A stretch of 64,000 nt of DNA, taken from Erodium maritimum (Eukaryota; Streptophyta; Magnoliopsida; Geraniales; Geraniaceae). This document shows positions 29,963-41,025 of this stretch, in pieces. Every line of letters begins with the position of its first letter. The stretch's first letter is position 1. Location of the stretch: contig OY997596.1 of the NCBI GenBank assembly GCA_963921825.1, forward strand, positions 5,089,001-5,153,000, read 5' to 3'. The position numbers were made by a program, and so were the translations under genes. The notes under the pieces were generated by a model. That model saw nothing but the letters and a program-made list of their open reading frames with translations, was not told where the DNA came from and did no database searches.

Positions 29963-32900
29963 TGTAATAACCACTTCTGGTCAACGTCAGTCAAACCTGC
30001 GAAAAACAGGAAAATTTAAAATTTTTAAGACAGACACTTAACTTAACTTAAATTGACCCTGAGGGTCATGCCGGACTTAAGTTGACCCCGTTATCGACTA
30101 AAATGAGTTACGAGGGACTCAGGGCGACTTTCTGGTCATTTTGGGAAAGATTGATTTTTCGCTGGAAAAGTCACCCGAGCGACGTTTTGGTCCATTCGAG
30201 GACCGTGTTGGACCCGAAAAGCTTAGCCATCGTCGTAGCGGTCTTAGTTGGGCCGTTTCCTTGAAGCCCGTCCAGTTTAAATATTTTTGGGAAAAGTGCC
30301 CGTTCGGGGCCCGAAACGTCCGTTTTTCGCGAATCTGATTGGAAAATATCAACTAGATATTTTCCAAAAGGTATGGGACCCACCTTGACACTTGTCAAGT
30401 ATATGGTGGTGTATTTTTTGGAGGGAAAAGGTGTGGTTGGAGAGGGTTGGCCGAGTATGGGGTTTTAAAAGGGAAAGTGTTAGTTTTTATTAGTTTTGTT
30501 GTTAGTTTAATTAAATTAGAAATTAGAAGAGAGGTTTTAGAGAGAGAAGGAGAAGGAGAAGAAGAGAGAAGAAGGGAGGTTGAGCTAGGGTTTGTGATCG
30601 AGCCCTTGGATCGAGTCAAAGCAAAGAGCAATCCCGTTCCCCTCGTTCTCCTCTACGGTAATACCCGAACCGATTCTCGTTTTGATTATTTTCAAGAGCT
30701 AGGGTTTGGTTATAAACTAAGGCTTAGGGTTGTGTAGAGTGTGGGGAGGTGTTGGAGACGTTTTAGAGGTGTTTGGGGGTTTAATTTCACGTTTTCCGGT
30801 GACCGGAGGCTCGGGAGGAGCTCCGGCCACCGTGGGTGGTGGCCGGCCGGCCATGTGGTGGCTGGCCGGAGGTGGCAGCAGCCACCACTTGGTGGCCGAG
30901 CCCCTCCCTCAAACCCTAGGGTCTCGGCCAAGCCTCTTGGGTGGGGCCCACGTGCTCGGTTGCTCGGGTTTTAATGTTCGGGTGGTTTAAAACGTCCCCC
31001 GGACCACTTATTCCTAATCGAATCGAAATTTGGAATTAATTTGGAGAAGTTGTAATTAACGGGTTTTGGGAAACTTTAAACGTTAATTAATTGATTTATA
31101 AGTCGGAATTCGATTCCGTCAAGTGCGTTGAGTTCCTTGATTTATTCTAAGACCGTAGAAACGAAATTAGGGACTTTTGGAGCCCCGTAAGGCAATTAAC
31201 CAAAACCGGGCAGATTCGCCATGTCGGGCGAATCTGGCCCTTACGGGTCCTTTTTCGGCAATATCGAATAATTGGGAAGTTTGGGAGTGATCGTCTTTGT
31301 CGGGGTTACGTTTGGGCGTTAAGTTTATTAATTTTCGGTTTATTCGTACTAGTTTAAAAGTACTTTGAATTTGTGTTCTTTTAGATCGTGCTACGGACCG
31401 AGGCAAGGGAAAGCTCGGCGAGTGACTAGGTCCACTTCGGGTTTTGTTGGAGCGCTTTTGGATCTATATACGAGGTAGGGAAAAGTAGCCGGATCTCGGC
31501 CCTGACTAGGGAAAGTTAACTGTAGAATTGCATGTGACACCGGGGTGTCGTGGGTTATTTAGGTTATCAAATATTCGAAAAGCATGATACGGGATCATAA
31601 CGATTATGAGAAAAGCATGTGACACTTAGTAGTGTCGTAGGGGCAGAGAACTTAGCGTTAATTGATTTACCGGAGGCATATGACCATGCCCGGAGGTCGT
31701 CTGTGAACTTGTTGATAATTGATTTACTGGAGGCATATGACCATGCCCGGAGGTTGTTTGTGAAACTAGAAATCTTAGGACTGTTGGAGGCATCGAGTAT
31801 GCCGGAGGTTGTTGTGCGTTATTATTGTTGAGTTTGGGTGGCCTTGAGAGCCCGCGTTATTTATTGTTGAGTTTGGGTGGCCATGAGAGCCCGTATTTAA
31901 TTGTTGGTGTCTTGGGTGGCCATGAGTGCCCGTGTCTTACTGTTGATGTTTTGGGGTGGCCGTGAGTGCCGTGGGGTTGTTGAACCCGAGTCTTGACTGT
32001 TGAGGTGTCTTGAGTGGCCTTGAGTGCCTGTGTGATTGAACTTGCCTGTGATTGTGATTGTGGTTACCTGGGGTGGTGAGTTCTAAAGGTCGACAGCCTG
32101 ATCCGACTTAGTGTCGATGAATTGCGAGTTCTAAAGGTCGACAGCCTGATCCGACTTAGTGTCGATGAATTGCGAGTTCTAAAGGTCGACAGCCTGATCC
32201 GACTTAGTGTCGATGAATTGCGAGTTTTAAAGGTCGACAGCCTGATCCGACTTAGTGTCGATGAATTGCGAGTTCTAAAGGTCGACAGCCTGATCCGACT
32301 TAGTGTCGATGAATTGCGAGTTTTAAAGGTCGACAGCCTGATCCGACTTAGTGTCGAGGAATTGCGAGTTTGAAAGGTCGACAGCCTGATCCGACTTCGT
32401 GTCGAGGAATTGCGATAGGTCGAACCCTGACCTGATTGAGATTGGTTACTGAGCAGCTGGTGTGCGATCCTTTGTGATCTTGTTTGGTGTTGTGTCGTTT
32501 CGTTCGAGTCCTTGAGGAGGTCGTCGATAGTTGTGTCGGGTCTACACTGTTTTTATCGAGTGTCGAGTCTGTTGAGGAAGGTGACGGGTTGTGGGTCAGT
32601 TGAGTACTTGAGTTGGGGACTGTAGTCCCGGTGTTGGGTTTGGTTTTAGTGTTACTGGCTTTATCTACTAATTATGCCGTAGTCAGTCTGTTATCCGTGG
32701 TGGTGAGCGAACGCTCACCCCTAGCTGCTTTTCCTACAGGTACTGTTCGTGGGACGGACTAGGTGAGCTCGCGAAGCTTGTGGAGCTAGGAGCGGAGTCC
32801 GGGTTTTGTCTTTTTGAGTCTAGTGACGGATACCTTGTACTTTTGTCCACTTGGTGGGACGTGTTTTAAACTGTAATTATTATTTTGATGAACTAAATTG

Positions 32901-32997
32901 GTATTCTAAAGTGTTTCATGAAAACATGTTTCAAGTGCTTTTATGTTTTTAAAATGTTCGCGTCCCGAGTTCGGTTCGCTGAAATTGGGGCGTGACA
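29963..32997 (+). repeat. 5' LTR of the Tekay-like element
   Basis: It begins TGTAATAACCACTTCTGG and ends ATTGGGGCGTGACA. It contains a GA-rich stretch (about 30530-30580), a GC-rich segment with ggccggccggcc (about 30840-30870), degenerate ggtggccatgagagcccg units (about 31830-32030) and seven copies of a 48-bp tandem repeat (32078-32413). The open frames inside it are repeat-derived and not considered genes. Confidence 0.92.
32078..32413 (+). repeat. 48-bp tandem repeat, seven copies, inside the 5' LTR
   Basis: Units start at 32078, 32126, 32174, 32222, 32270, 32318 and 32366 (gagttctaaaggtcgacagc ...). They are almost identical except the last two. Because 48 is divisible by 3 the array gives a repetitive open frame, which is a by-product. 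The identical array is at 40101-40436 in the 3' LTR. Confidence 0.9.
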
Positions 32998-32999
32998 GC

Positions 33000-33012
33000 T
33001 TGGTATCAGAGC
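33000..33012 (+). other. Primer-binding site (initiator tRNA-Met)
   Basis: TTGGTATCAGAGC lies two bases after the 5' LTR end. It is complementary to the 3' end of plant initiator tRNA-Met, the usual primer of these elements. Confidence 0.85.
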
Positions 33013-34400
33013 TCGAGGTTTCACACCTCGGACTGTCCGTCAATTTGGTGGGAGAGTCGAGTCGGTAGAGTCCCGTCGTACGTTGGGTACGCAAGTCAGA
33101 ACTCGTGTGTAGACCCGTTAGGACTTGAGTCCTGTTTTGTTATGTGCTTGTGCAGTACGGGGTTACTGGCACAATGTTTGTGTGTTGCTGCGTGAAATTT
33201 TTTTAACTGTCGCGACTCGACTCAGGGGCGCCCCTGTAGTCGAGCGTGACGGTGTTGATGTTAAGTGGGAACAATGTAGTTCGGGGACGCCTGGACCGGG
33301 TTGTAACTACCTGATGTCAAGTACGAGACTTTAAAAATAAAGTGGAGAAAGTTTTAAAATTTGGTTGGCCCAGTGGACTAGTCTTGATTCTGTTTGACGC
33401 CGTGGGCGTTTGTGTTTGACTTGGTTGGCCCTGTGGGCGTATGGTTGATTTTGGTTGGCCCGGTGGGCAAGGTTCGTCCTTGGTTGGCCGGTGAGCGGCG
33501 GTCGTGTGATTGTGTTGTTTTTGGCCGTGTTGGCTTGTGTTTGAGGTCGGTCTTGTTTTACCGTAACTGTGTCATGTGTTTGGCAGTCGTTGTCTGCGAC
33601 GTACTTGTGTACGGGTCGCTATCAGCCGGGAAGGTTACGAATGCCCTAGGGTAGACATAGCTGGTGTAAGTAGGGTGAAATCATTACCGCTATATTATCA
33701 GGGTCACTAGTTTGGTCCGATAGGTAGAGTGGACCGGTTTGGCTGTTGGCCCGGTAAGGGGGCCCGACAGGTATTGAACGCCGGCCCGGTGCGGGGCACG
33801 GCACGGCCTGGGTGCCGGCCCGGTAAGGGGCACGACCCGGCCAGGTTACCGGCCCGGAGAGTGGCATGGCGGGGGTCGTGTACAGGCCCGGTACAGTAAG
33901 CCGATTTCAATTGTTTCGTGGTTGTTTCGTTGTACGGTTAGGTTTGTCGTTGCGCGTTTTAGTGTGCGTTTATGCGGTTTAATTGAGGTTTCGCTTACGT
34001 ATTGTTACATTTGAAGTTTTAATAGTGTGGGCAAGGGTGTTTGCGTAGTTGAGAGCGTGGTCCCCGTCTTAAGGTTTCCATACGTGATCGGGTAAATGGG
34101 GTTTTGAGGTTGCGAACAATAGTGAATTACTGAATCGAGGATGTGTTTCCAGTGTCGAGGTTTATCTTACTTGAGCGAGTACTAAGTTGTTGCTAGTGTG
34201 AACAGTGTGACGTTTGGCATCCGATTTTGAGGTAGTGGTTTGCCCTGGCTAGATCGGTAAGTCTTTAGTGCGTTACTAGTATGCCATAATCGAACGGGTG
34301 TCCGTGGAGGTGAGCATAACGCTCATACCCTTTACTACTTTTCCCGCAAGGGACGAGTAGCGAACACTGGTTTGGTTGCGGAAAGTTACAAGTGATGCCT
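33013..34400 (+). other. Leader/gag position of the Tekay-like element, no gag found
   Basis: Where gag should be, the DNA is G/T-rich. It has repeated words (ttggttggcccggtgggc at about 33360-33480; ccggcccggtaaggggca at about 33740-33880) and only short open frames. A block at about 34262-34370 (gtccgtggaggtgagcataacgctca) resembles the LTR segment at about 32642-32745, suggesting LTR-derived filler. I see no capsid motif or CCHC box. Confidence 0.6.
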
Positions 34401-34439
34401 AGAGAACCGTGTGAGGGTTACACTAGACCTTACCAGGGT

Positions 34440-34985
34440 GGCTAATGGAGTGGGTGTTCGGTTTCCGTTTGGGGCGTCAGTTTCTTTGGATGTCGGGTTA
34501 TCACACTCGTTTGTTCGTTGAGTTGTGCTAAGAGGTTGGGGCTGAGTTTAGAGCCGTTGAGTCCACCCCTGCGTCGTGACACGCCGGTTAGTGGTGGGGT
34601 AGTGTTGACTAGGGTCTGTCATGCCTGCGGAGTTAGAGAAGCGAACCAGTACAGGAGGTTCGAGAGTGGGCCCAAGAGCCCTGATGCTGGATCGAGTCCT
34701 CACCCCGAGGATTCGGGCGAGTTCGGAGTTGGTAAGCATGATAACGGTGGAGGAGCGAGGTCTTAGTGAGACCGCGAGGTTCCATGAAGTTCGGCAGCGA
34801 CTAAGCTGGTACCTGTGTCCGTGGGAAGGATACCCACGAAATGACCGCCTTGACGTGATCCTGGAAATGGATTGGCGAGCGAAGTACCAAGTCATTATCG
34901 ACTGTTACAGGCGACGAGTGACGGTGTCAACAGGCAACACGAAAGGTTCGTGTATTCTGGGCAGTAGGAGCGGAGTTCTCCTGTC
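34440..34985 (+). pseudogene. Degraded protease region of the Tekay-like element
   Basis: The open frame 34621-35001 ends with NDRLDVILEMDWRAKYQVIIDC followed by YRRRVTVS and [10 protein letters not shown]. This matches the segment after the active site in Tekay-type proteases (usual DVILGMDWL..). The catalytic DSG part is not recognisable. A frameshift separates it from the pol frame. Confidence 0.55.
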
Positions 34986-34988
34986 GGC

Positions 34989-37900
34989 TTGTCTGCAGTA
35001 AAGGAAGTATCGGCTGTGCAGAGCCGAGAGTTACCGAGAGTGGTATGCGAGTTCCCCGAGGTCTTTCCTGAGGAGTTGAGCGGGCTGCCACCGATTCGTG
35101 AGGTGGAGTTCGGGATTGACCTAGTGCCGGGAACAGCGGCGATATCGATGGCGCCTTACAGGTTTGCGCCGGCAGAGTTGACTAAGCTGAAGCGTCAACT
35201 GGAGGAGCTTCAGCAGAAGGGGTTTATCCGTCCGAGTGCATCGCCGTGGGGAGCACCAGCACTCTTCGTGAAGAAGAAGAGTGGAGAGCTACGGATGTGT
35301 ATAGATTACCGGAAGCTGAACCGGGTTACGGTGAAGAACCGGTACCCGATGCCGAGGATCGATGACTTGTTTGACCAGTTGAGAGGGGCGACTCACTTCT
35401 CGAAGATCGATCTGCGATCCGGTTATTATCAGTTGCGAGTCCGTGAGGGGGACGTCGCAAAGACTGCATTCCGGACACGCTATGGGCATTACGAGTTCCT
35501 GGTGATGCCATTCGGACTGACGAACGCGCCAGCAGCGTCCATGGACCTGATGAACAGCATCTTTCGGCCGTACCTGGATCAGTTTGTGGTGGTGTTCGTG
35601 GACGACATCCTAATATATTCGCAGAACGAGGCGGCGCATGAGGCACATCTGAGGGCTGTTCTGACCCTACTGCGCGAGCACCAGCTATATGCCAACCGGG
35701 AGAAGTGCGAGTTCTGGCTCTCTGAGGTGAGATTCCTCGGCCACATCGTATCCCGTGACGGTATCCTGGTCGATCCGTCGAAGATCGATGCGGTCTCGAA
35801 GTGGGCACGGCCCACGAGTGTTTTCGAGATCCGCAGCTTTCTGGGATTGGCAGGCTACTATAGGCGATTTGTCCAGGATTTTGCATGACTAGCCGCACCG
35901 ATGACTCTGTTAACGCGCAAGGGTGTTGGGTTCGTGTGGACAGATGACTGTGAGCATGCGTTCGCGGAGTTGAAGACTCGACTGACTACAGCTCCAGTGT
36001 TAGTGGTGCCCGAACGAGGGTTTGGCTATGATGTTTACTGCGATGCGTCCGGAGAGGGACTGGGTTGCGTGCTGATGCAGTCGGGCAGAGTTGTGGCTTA
36101 TGGCTCCAGGCAGTTGAAGATACACGAGCGCAACTATCCTACCCACGACTTGGAGCTAGCAGCAGTCGTGTTTGCGCTAAAGAGCTGGCGATATTATCTG
36201 TACGGCGAGGGGTTTCAGGTGTTCTCGGATCACAAGAGCCTCAAGTACATATTTTCCCAGCGAGACCTGAACATGCGTCAGCGACGGTGGATGGAACTAC
36301 TCGAGGAGTACGACTTCGAGCTACACTACCACCCAGGCAAGGCGAACGTTGTCGCCGACGCCTTGAGTAGGAAGTCGGCTCCGAGCCTCGCCAGCATATC
36401 TGTCCGAGAGTGGGACATGATGGGGGAGCTGAGCACATTCGGGCTTGAGCTAGAGGAGGTTACTGGCGGTGTTTCCATGTGCTCCCTAGTGGCTCAGCCC
36501 TCACTGCTTGCCCAAGTGTTGGAGGCGCAGAGGGAGGACGTCGAAGCATCAGAGATCCGCGAGAGAGTCGTCAGGGGTGACGAGGTGGTGGGCTGGCAGG
36601 ACAGTACTGATTGGGGACTACGGTACCGCGGGGGGCTGTTCGTACCAGTTAACTATAGAGATGCCGTGTTACGAGAGGCACACCATTCGCGTCTCGCAGT
36701 GCATCCGGGGGGCACCAAGATGTACCGTGACCTCAGGAGGCACTACTGGTGGCGCGGCATGAGGAGAGCAGTCGCAGAGTTTGTGTCGAGATGCCTTGTC
36801 TGTCAGCAGGTGAAGGCAGAGCATCAGCGTCCCGCGGGATTGTTACAGCCACTACCGATTGCTCAGTGGAAGTGGGAGCACATTACGATGGATTTCGTGT
36901 GTGGACTACCGAGATCGCCCAAGGGAAACGACGCCGTGTGGGTGGTAGTCGACCGGTTGACCAAGTCGGCCCACTTTCTGGCTATGAGGATGACAGACCC
37001 GGTCGACAAGTTGAGCAGTCTGTATATCCAGGAGATAGTGCGCCTCCACGGGGTCCCGATGTCGATAGTGTCTGACAGGGATCCCCGTTTCACGTCCAGG
37101 TTCTGGCCGAGTCTGCAGAAGGCACTGGGGACAGAGGTCCTACTCAGCACAGCACATCATCCTCAGACAGACGGTCAGTCTGAGCGTACCATTCAGATCT
37201 TGGAGGACATGCTGCGAGCATGTGTGCTGGATTTCAGGGGATCTTGGGAGACCCACCTGCAATTGGCCGAGTTCGCCTACAACAACAGCTTCCAGGCCAG
37301 TATCGGGATGGCACCATTCGAAGCGTTGTATGGTAGGCCGTGTCGGTCACCAGTATGCTGGGCAGAGGTGGGGGACAAGAGTCTGCTGGGGCCAGATCTT
37401 GTCAGAGAGACGACGGAGAAGGTCGCATTGATCCGCGATCGGTTGAGGACCGCGCAGAGCCGGCAGAAGAGTTATGCAGACAGGCGACGTCGACCTCTTG
37501 AGTTTGCAGTCGGGGATCACGTGTTCCTGAAGGTGAGCCCGAGGAAGGGGCTGGTGCGGTTCAGGCGCAGCGGGGGAAAGTTGGCTTCGAGGTACATAGG
37601 CCCGTTCCAGATCTTAGACAGAGTGGGAGCCGTGGCTTATCGTCTGGCGTTGCCACCGCAGCTTGGGAGAGTACATAACGTCTTCCACGTATCCCAGTTA
37701 TGGCAGTACAACGCAGACCCATCCCACGTCATCGAGTGGACTGATATCGAGGTGGCTGATGATGTCTCCTATGAGGAGCAGCCGGTTCGGATCATGGACA
37801 CACGGCAGCAGATTCTGCGGGGAGGCAAGATTATCCACTTGGTCCGAGTGCAGTGGAAACATCACGGAGCTGAGTCGACGTGGGAACGCGAGGACGAGGT

Positions 37901-38042
37901 TCGCGCGAAGTATCCCGGCCTGTTCGACTCCCGAGGTACGTCTGTTTTAAATTTCGCGGACGAAATTCCTTTAAGGGGGGTAGACTGTAATAACCACTTC
38001 TGGTCAACGTCAGTCAAACCTGCGAAAAACAGGAAAATTTAA
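34989..38042 (+). pseudogene. Tekay-like pol (RT, RNase H, integrase, chromodomain) with one TGA stop
   Basis: One frame runs about 1,017 codons, ending inside the 3' LTR (stop 38040-38042). Residues about 50-240 are reverse transcriptase ([33 protein letters not shown], catalytic FVDD in [13 protein letters not shown]). About 310-440 is RNase H (VYCDASGEGLGCVLMQ, LELAAVVFALKSW, SDHKSLKYIF). About 560-860 is integrase: HH-CC in HHSRLAVHPG...CLVCQQ, then D in MDFVCGL, D in VSDRDPRFTS and E in TDGQSERTIQILED. About 920-990 is a chromodomain-like end (VRVQWKHHGAESTWEREDE). The only break is TGA at 35886-35888 between RT and RNase H (FA-stop-LAAPM), one transition from CGA. TTG 34989 opens the frame here; the true start would be upstream with gag/PR. 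Confidence 0.92.
37971..37980 (+). other. Polypurine tract
   Basis: TTAAGGGGGG lies five bases before the 3' LTR. It is the expected plus-strand primer, and here it overlaps the pol reading frame. Confidence 0.8.
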
Positions 38043-41020
38043 AATTTTTAAGACAGACACTTAACTTAACTTAAATTGACCCTGAGGGTCATGCCGGACT
38101 TAAGTTGACCCCGTTATCGACTAAAATGAGTTACGAGGGACTCAGGGCGACTTTCTGGTCATTTTGGGAAAGATTGATTTTTCGCTGGAAAAGTCACCCG
38201 AGCGACGTTTTGGTCCATTCGAGGACCGTGTTGGACCCGAAAAGCTTAGCCATCGTCGTAGCGGTCTTAGTTGGGCCGTTTCCTTGAAGCCCGTCCAGTT
38301 TAAATATTTTTGGGAAAAGTGCCCGTTCGGGGCCCGAAACGTCCGTTTTTCGCGAATCTGATTGGAAAATATCAACTAGATATTTTCCAAAAGGTATGGG
38401 ACCCACCTTGACACTTGTCAAGTATATGGTGGTGTATTTTTTGGAGGGAAAAGGTGTGGTTGGAGAGGGTTGGCCGAGTATGGGGTTTTAAAAGGGAAAG
38501 TGTTAGTTTTTATTAGTTTTGTTGTTAGTTTAATTAAATTAGAAATTAGAAGAGAGGTTTTAGAGAGAGAAGGAGAAGGAGAAGAAGAGAGAAGAAGGGA
38601 GGTTGAGCTAGGGTTTGTGATCGAGCCCTTGGATCGAGTCAAAGCAAAGAGCAATCCCGTTCCCCTCGTTCTCCTCTACGGTAATACCCGAACCGATTCT
38701 CGTTTTGATTATTTTCAAGAGCTAGGGTTTGGTTATAAACTAAGGCTTAGGGTTATGTAGAGTGTGGGGAGGTGTTGGAGACGTTTTAGAGGTGTTTGGG
38801 GGTTTAATTTCACGTTTTCCGGTGACCGGAGGCTCGGGAGGAGCTCCGGCCACCGTGGGTGGTGGCCGGCCGGCCATGTGGTGGCTGGCCGGAGGTGGCA
38901 GCAGCCACCACTTGGTGGCCGAGCCCCTCCCTCAAACCCTAGGGTCTCGGCCAAGCCTCTTGGGTGGGGCCCACGTGCTTGGTTGCTCGGGTTTTAATGT
39001 TCGGGTGGTTTAAAACGTCCCCCGGACCACTTATTCCTAATCGAATCGAAATTTGGAATTAATTTGGAGAAGTTGTAATTAACGGGTTTTGGGAAACTTT
39101 AAACGTTAATTAATTGATTTATAAGTCGGAATTCGATTCCGTCAAGTGCGTTGAGTTCCTTGATTTATTCTAAGACCGTAGAAACGAAATTGGGGACTTT
39201 TGGAGCCCCGTAAGGCAATTAACCAAAACCGGGCAGATTCGCCATGTCGGGCGAATCTGGCCCTTACGGGTCCTTTTTCGGCAATATCGAATAATTGGGA
39301 AGTTTGGGAGTGATCGTCTTTGTCGGGGTTACGTTTGGGCGTTAAGTTTATTAATTTTCGGTTTATTCGTACTAGTTTAAAAGTACTTTGAATTTGTGTT
39401 CTTTTAGATCGTGCTACGGACCGAGGCAAGGGAAAGCTCGGCGAGTGACTAGGTCCACTTCGGGTTTTGTTGGAGCGCTTTTGGATCTATATACGAGGTA
39501 GGGAAAAGTAGCCGGATCTCGGCCCTGACTAGGGAAAGTTAACTGTAGAATTGCATGTGACACCGGGGTGTCGTGGGTTATTTAGGTTATCAAATATTCG
39601 AAAAGCATGATACGGGATCATAACGATTATGAGAAAAGCATGTGACACTTAGTAGTGTCGTAGGGGCAGAGAACTTAGCGTTAATTGATTTACCGGAGGC
39701 ATATGACCATGCCCGGAGGTCGTCTGTGAACTTGTTGATAATTGATTTACTGGAGGCATATGACCATGCCCGGAGGTTGTTTGTGAAACTAGAAATCTTA
39801 GGACTGTTGGAGGCATCGAGTATGCCGGAGGTTGTTGTGCGTTATTATTGTTGAGTTTGGGTGGCCTTGAGAGCCCGCGTTATTTATTGTTGAGTTTGGG
39901 TGGCCATGAGAGCCCGTATTTAATTGTTGGTGTCTTGGGTGGCCATGAGTGCCCGTGTCTTACTGTTGATGTTTTGGGGTGGCCGTGAGTGCCGTGGGGT
40001 TGTTGAACCCGAGTCTTGACTGTTGAGGTGTCTTGAGTGGCCTTGAGTGCCTGTGTGATTGAACTTGCCTGTGATTGTGATTGTGGTTACCTGGGGTGGT
40101 GAGTTCTAAAGGTCGACAGCCTGATCCGACTTAGTGTCGATGAATTGCGAGTTCTAAAGGTCGACAGCCTGATCCGACTTAGTGTCGATGAATTGCGAGT
40201 TCTAAAGGTCGACAGCCTGATCCGACTTAGTGTCGATGAATTGCGAGTTTTAAAGGTCGACAGCCTGATCCGACTTAGTGTCGATGAATTGCGAGTTCTA
40301 AAGGTCGACAGCCTGATCCGACTTAGTGTCGATGAATTGCGAGTTTTAAAGGTCGACAGCCTGATCCGACTTAGTGTCGAGGAATTGCGAGTTTGAAAGG
40401 TCGACAGCCTGATCCGACTTCGTGTCGAGGAATTGCGATAGGTCGAACCCTGACCTGATTGAGATTGGTTACTGAGCAGCTGGTGTGCGATCCTTTGTGA
40501 TCTTGTTTGGTGTTGTGTCGTTTCGTTCGAGTCCTTGAGGAGGTCGTCGATAGTTGTGTCGGGTCTACACTGTTTTTATCGAGTGTCGAGTCTGTTGAGG
40601 AAGGTGACGGGTTGTGGGTCAGTTGAGTACTTGAGTTGGGGACTGTAGTCCCGGTGTTGGGTTTGGTTTTAGTGTTACTGGCTTTATCTACTAATTATGC
40701 CGTAGTCAGTCTGTTATCCATGGTGGTGAGCGAACGCTCACCCCTAGCTGCTTTTCCTACAGGTACTGTTCGTGGGACGGACTAGGTGAGCTCGCGAAGC
40801 TTGTGGAGCTAGGAGCGGAGTCCGGGTTTTGTCTTTTTGAGTCTAGTGACGGATACCTTGTACTTTTGTCCACTTGGTGGGACGTGTTTTAAACTGTAAT
40901 TATTATTTTGATGAACTAAATTGGTATTCTAAAGTGTTTCATGAAAACATGTTTCAAGTGCTTTTATGTTTTTAAAATGTTCGCGTCCCGAGTTCGGTTC
41001 GCTGAAATTGGGGCGTGACA
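37986..41020 (+). repeat. 3' LTR of the Tekay-like element
   Basis: Same length as the 5' LTR. Differences noticed are G to A near 38755, C to T near 38980, A to G near 39192 and G to A near 40719, relative to the 5' copy. It contains the same seven-unit 48-bp array at 40101-40436. Confidence 0.92.
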
Positions 41021-41025
41021 GTACA

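Larger units (their letters stand above)
29963..41020 (+). mobile_element. Complete Tekay-like chromovirus (11,058 bp), TSD GTACA
   Basis: Two LTRs of exactly 3,035 bp (29963-32997 and 37986-41020) bear TG...CA ends. GTACA is duplicated outside (29958-29962 and 41021-41025). A primer-binding site follows the 5' LTR and a polypurine tract precedes the 3' LTR. I noticed four differences between the LTRs, all transitions, so insertion is recent on an evolutionary scale. The 4,988-bp interior has a nearly intact pol but no recognisable gag. Long LTRs and the C-terminal chromodomain suggest the Tekay/Del lineage. Confidence 0.92.

Noticed and set aside
30447-30990. Open frames in the 5' LTR (EGEGEEERRREVELG and related), repeated at 38470-39013
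   Set aside because: They come from GA-rich and GC-rich LTR sequence, overlap in several frames and change between LTR copies.
32122-32373. 83-codon open frame of perfect 16-residue repeats (VLKVDSLIRLSVDELR), also at 40145-40396
   Set aside because: It is produced by the 48-bp tandem repeat in a non-coding LTR; the period is divisible by 3 and nothing else supports a gene.
32078-32413. Possible CRISPR-like array
   Set aside because: Units are contiguous 48-bp repeats without unique spacers, inside a plant LTR.
10401-33012. Many TGGTATCAGAGCC sites that could be read as tRNA-Met gene ends
   Set aside because: They lie directly after LTRs and are primer-binding sites; no tRNA cloverleaf surrounds them.
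35326-35898. 190-codon minus-strand open frame
   Set aside because: It is antisense to the conserved RT domain and is a GC-rich shadow of it.
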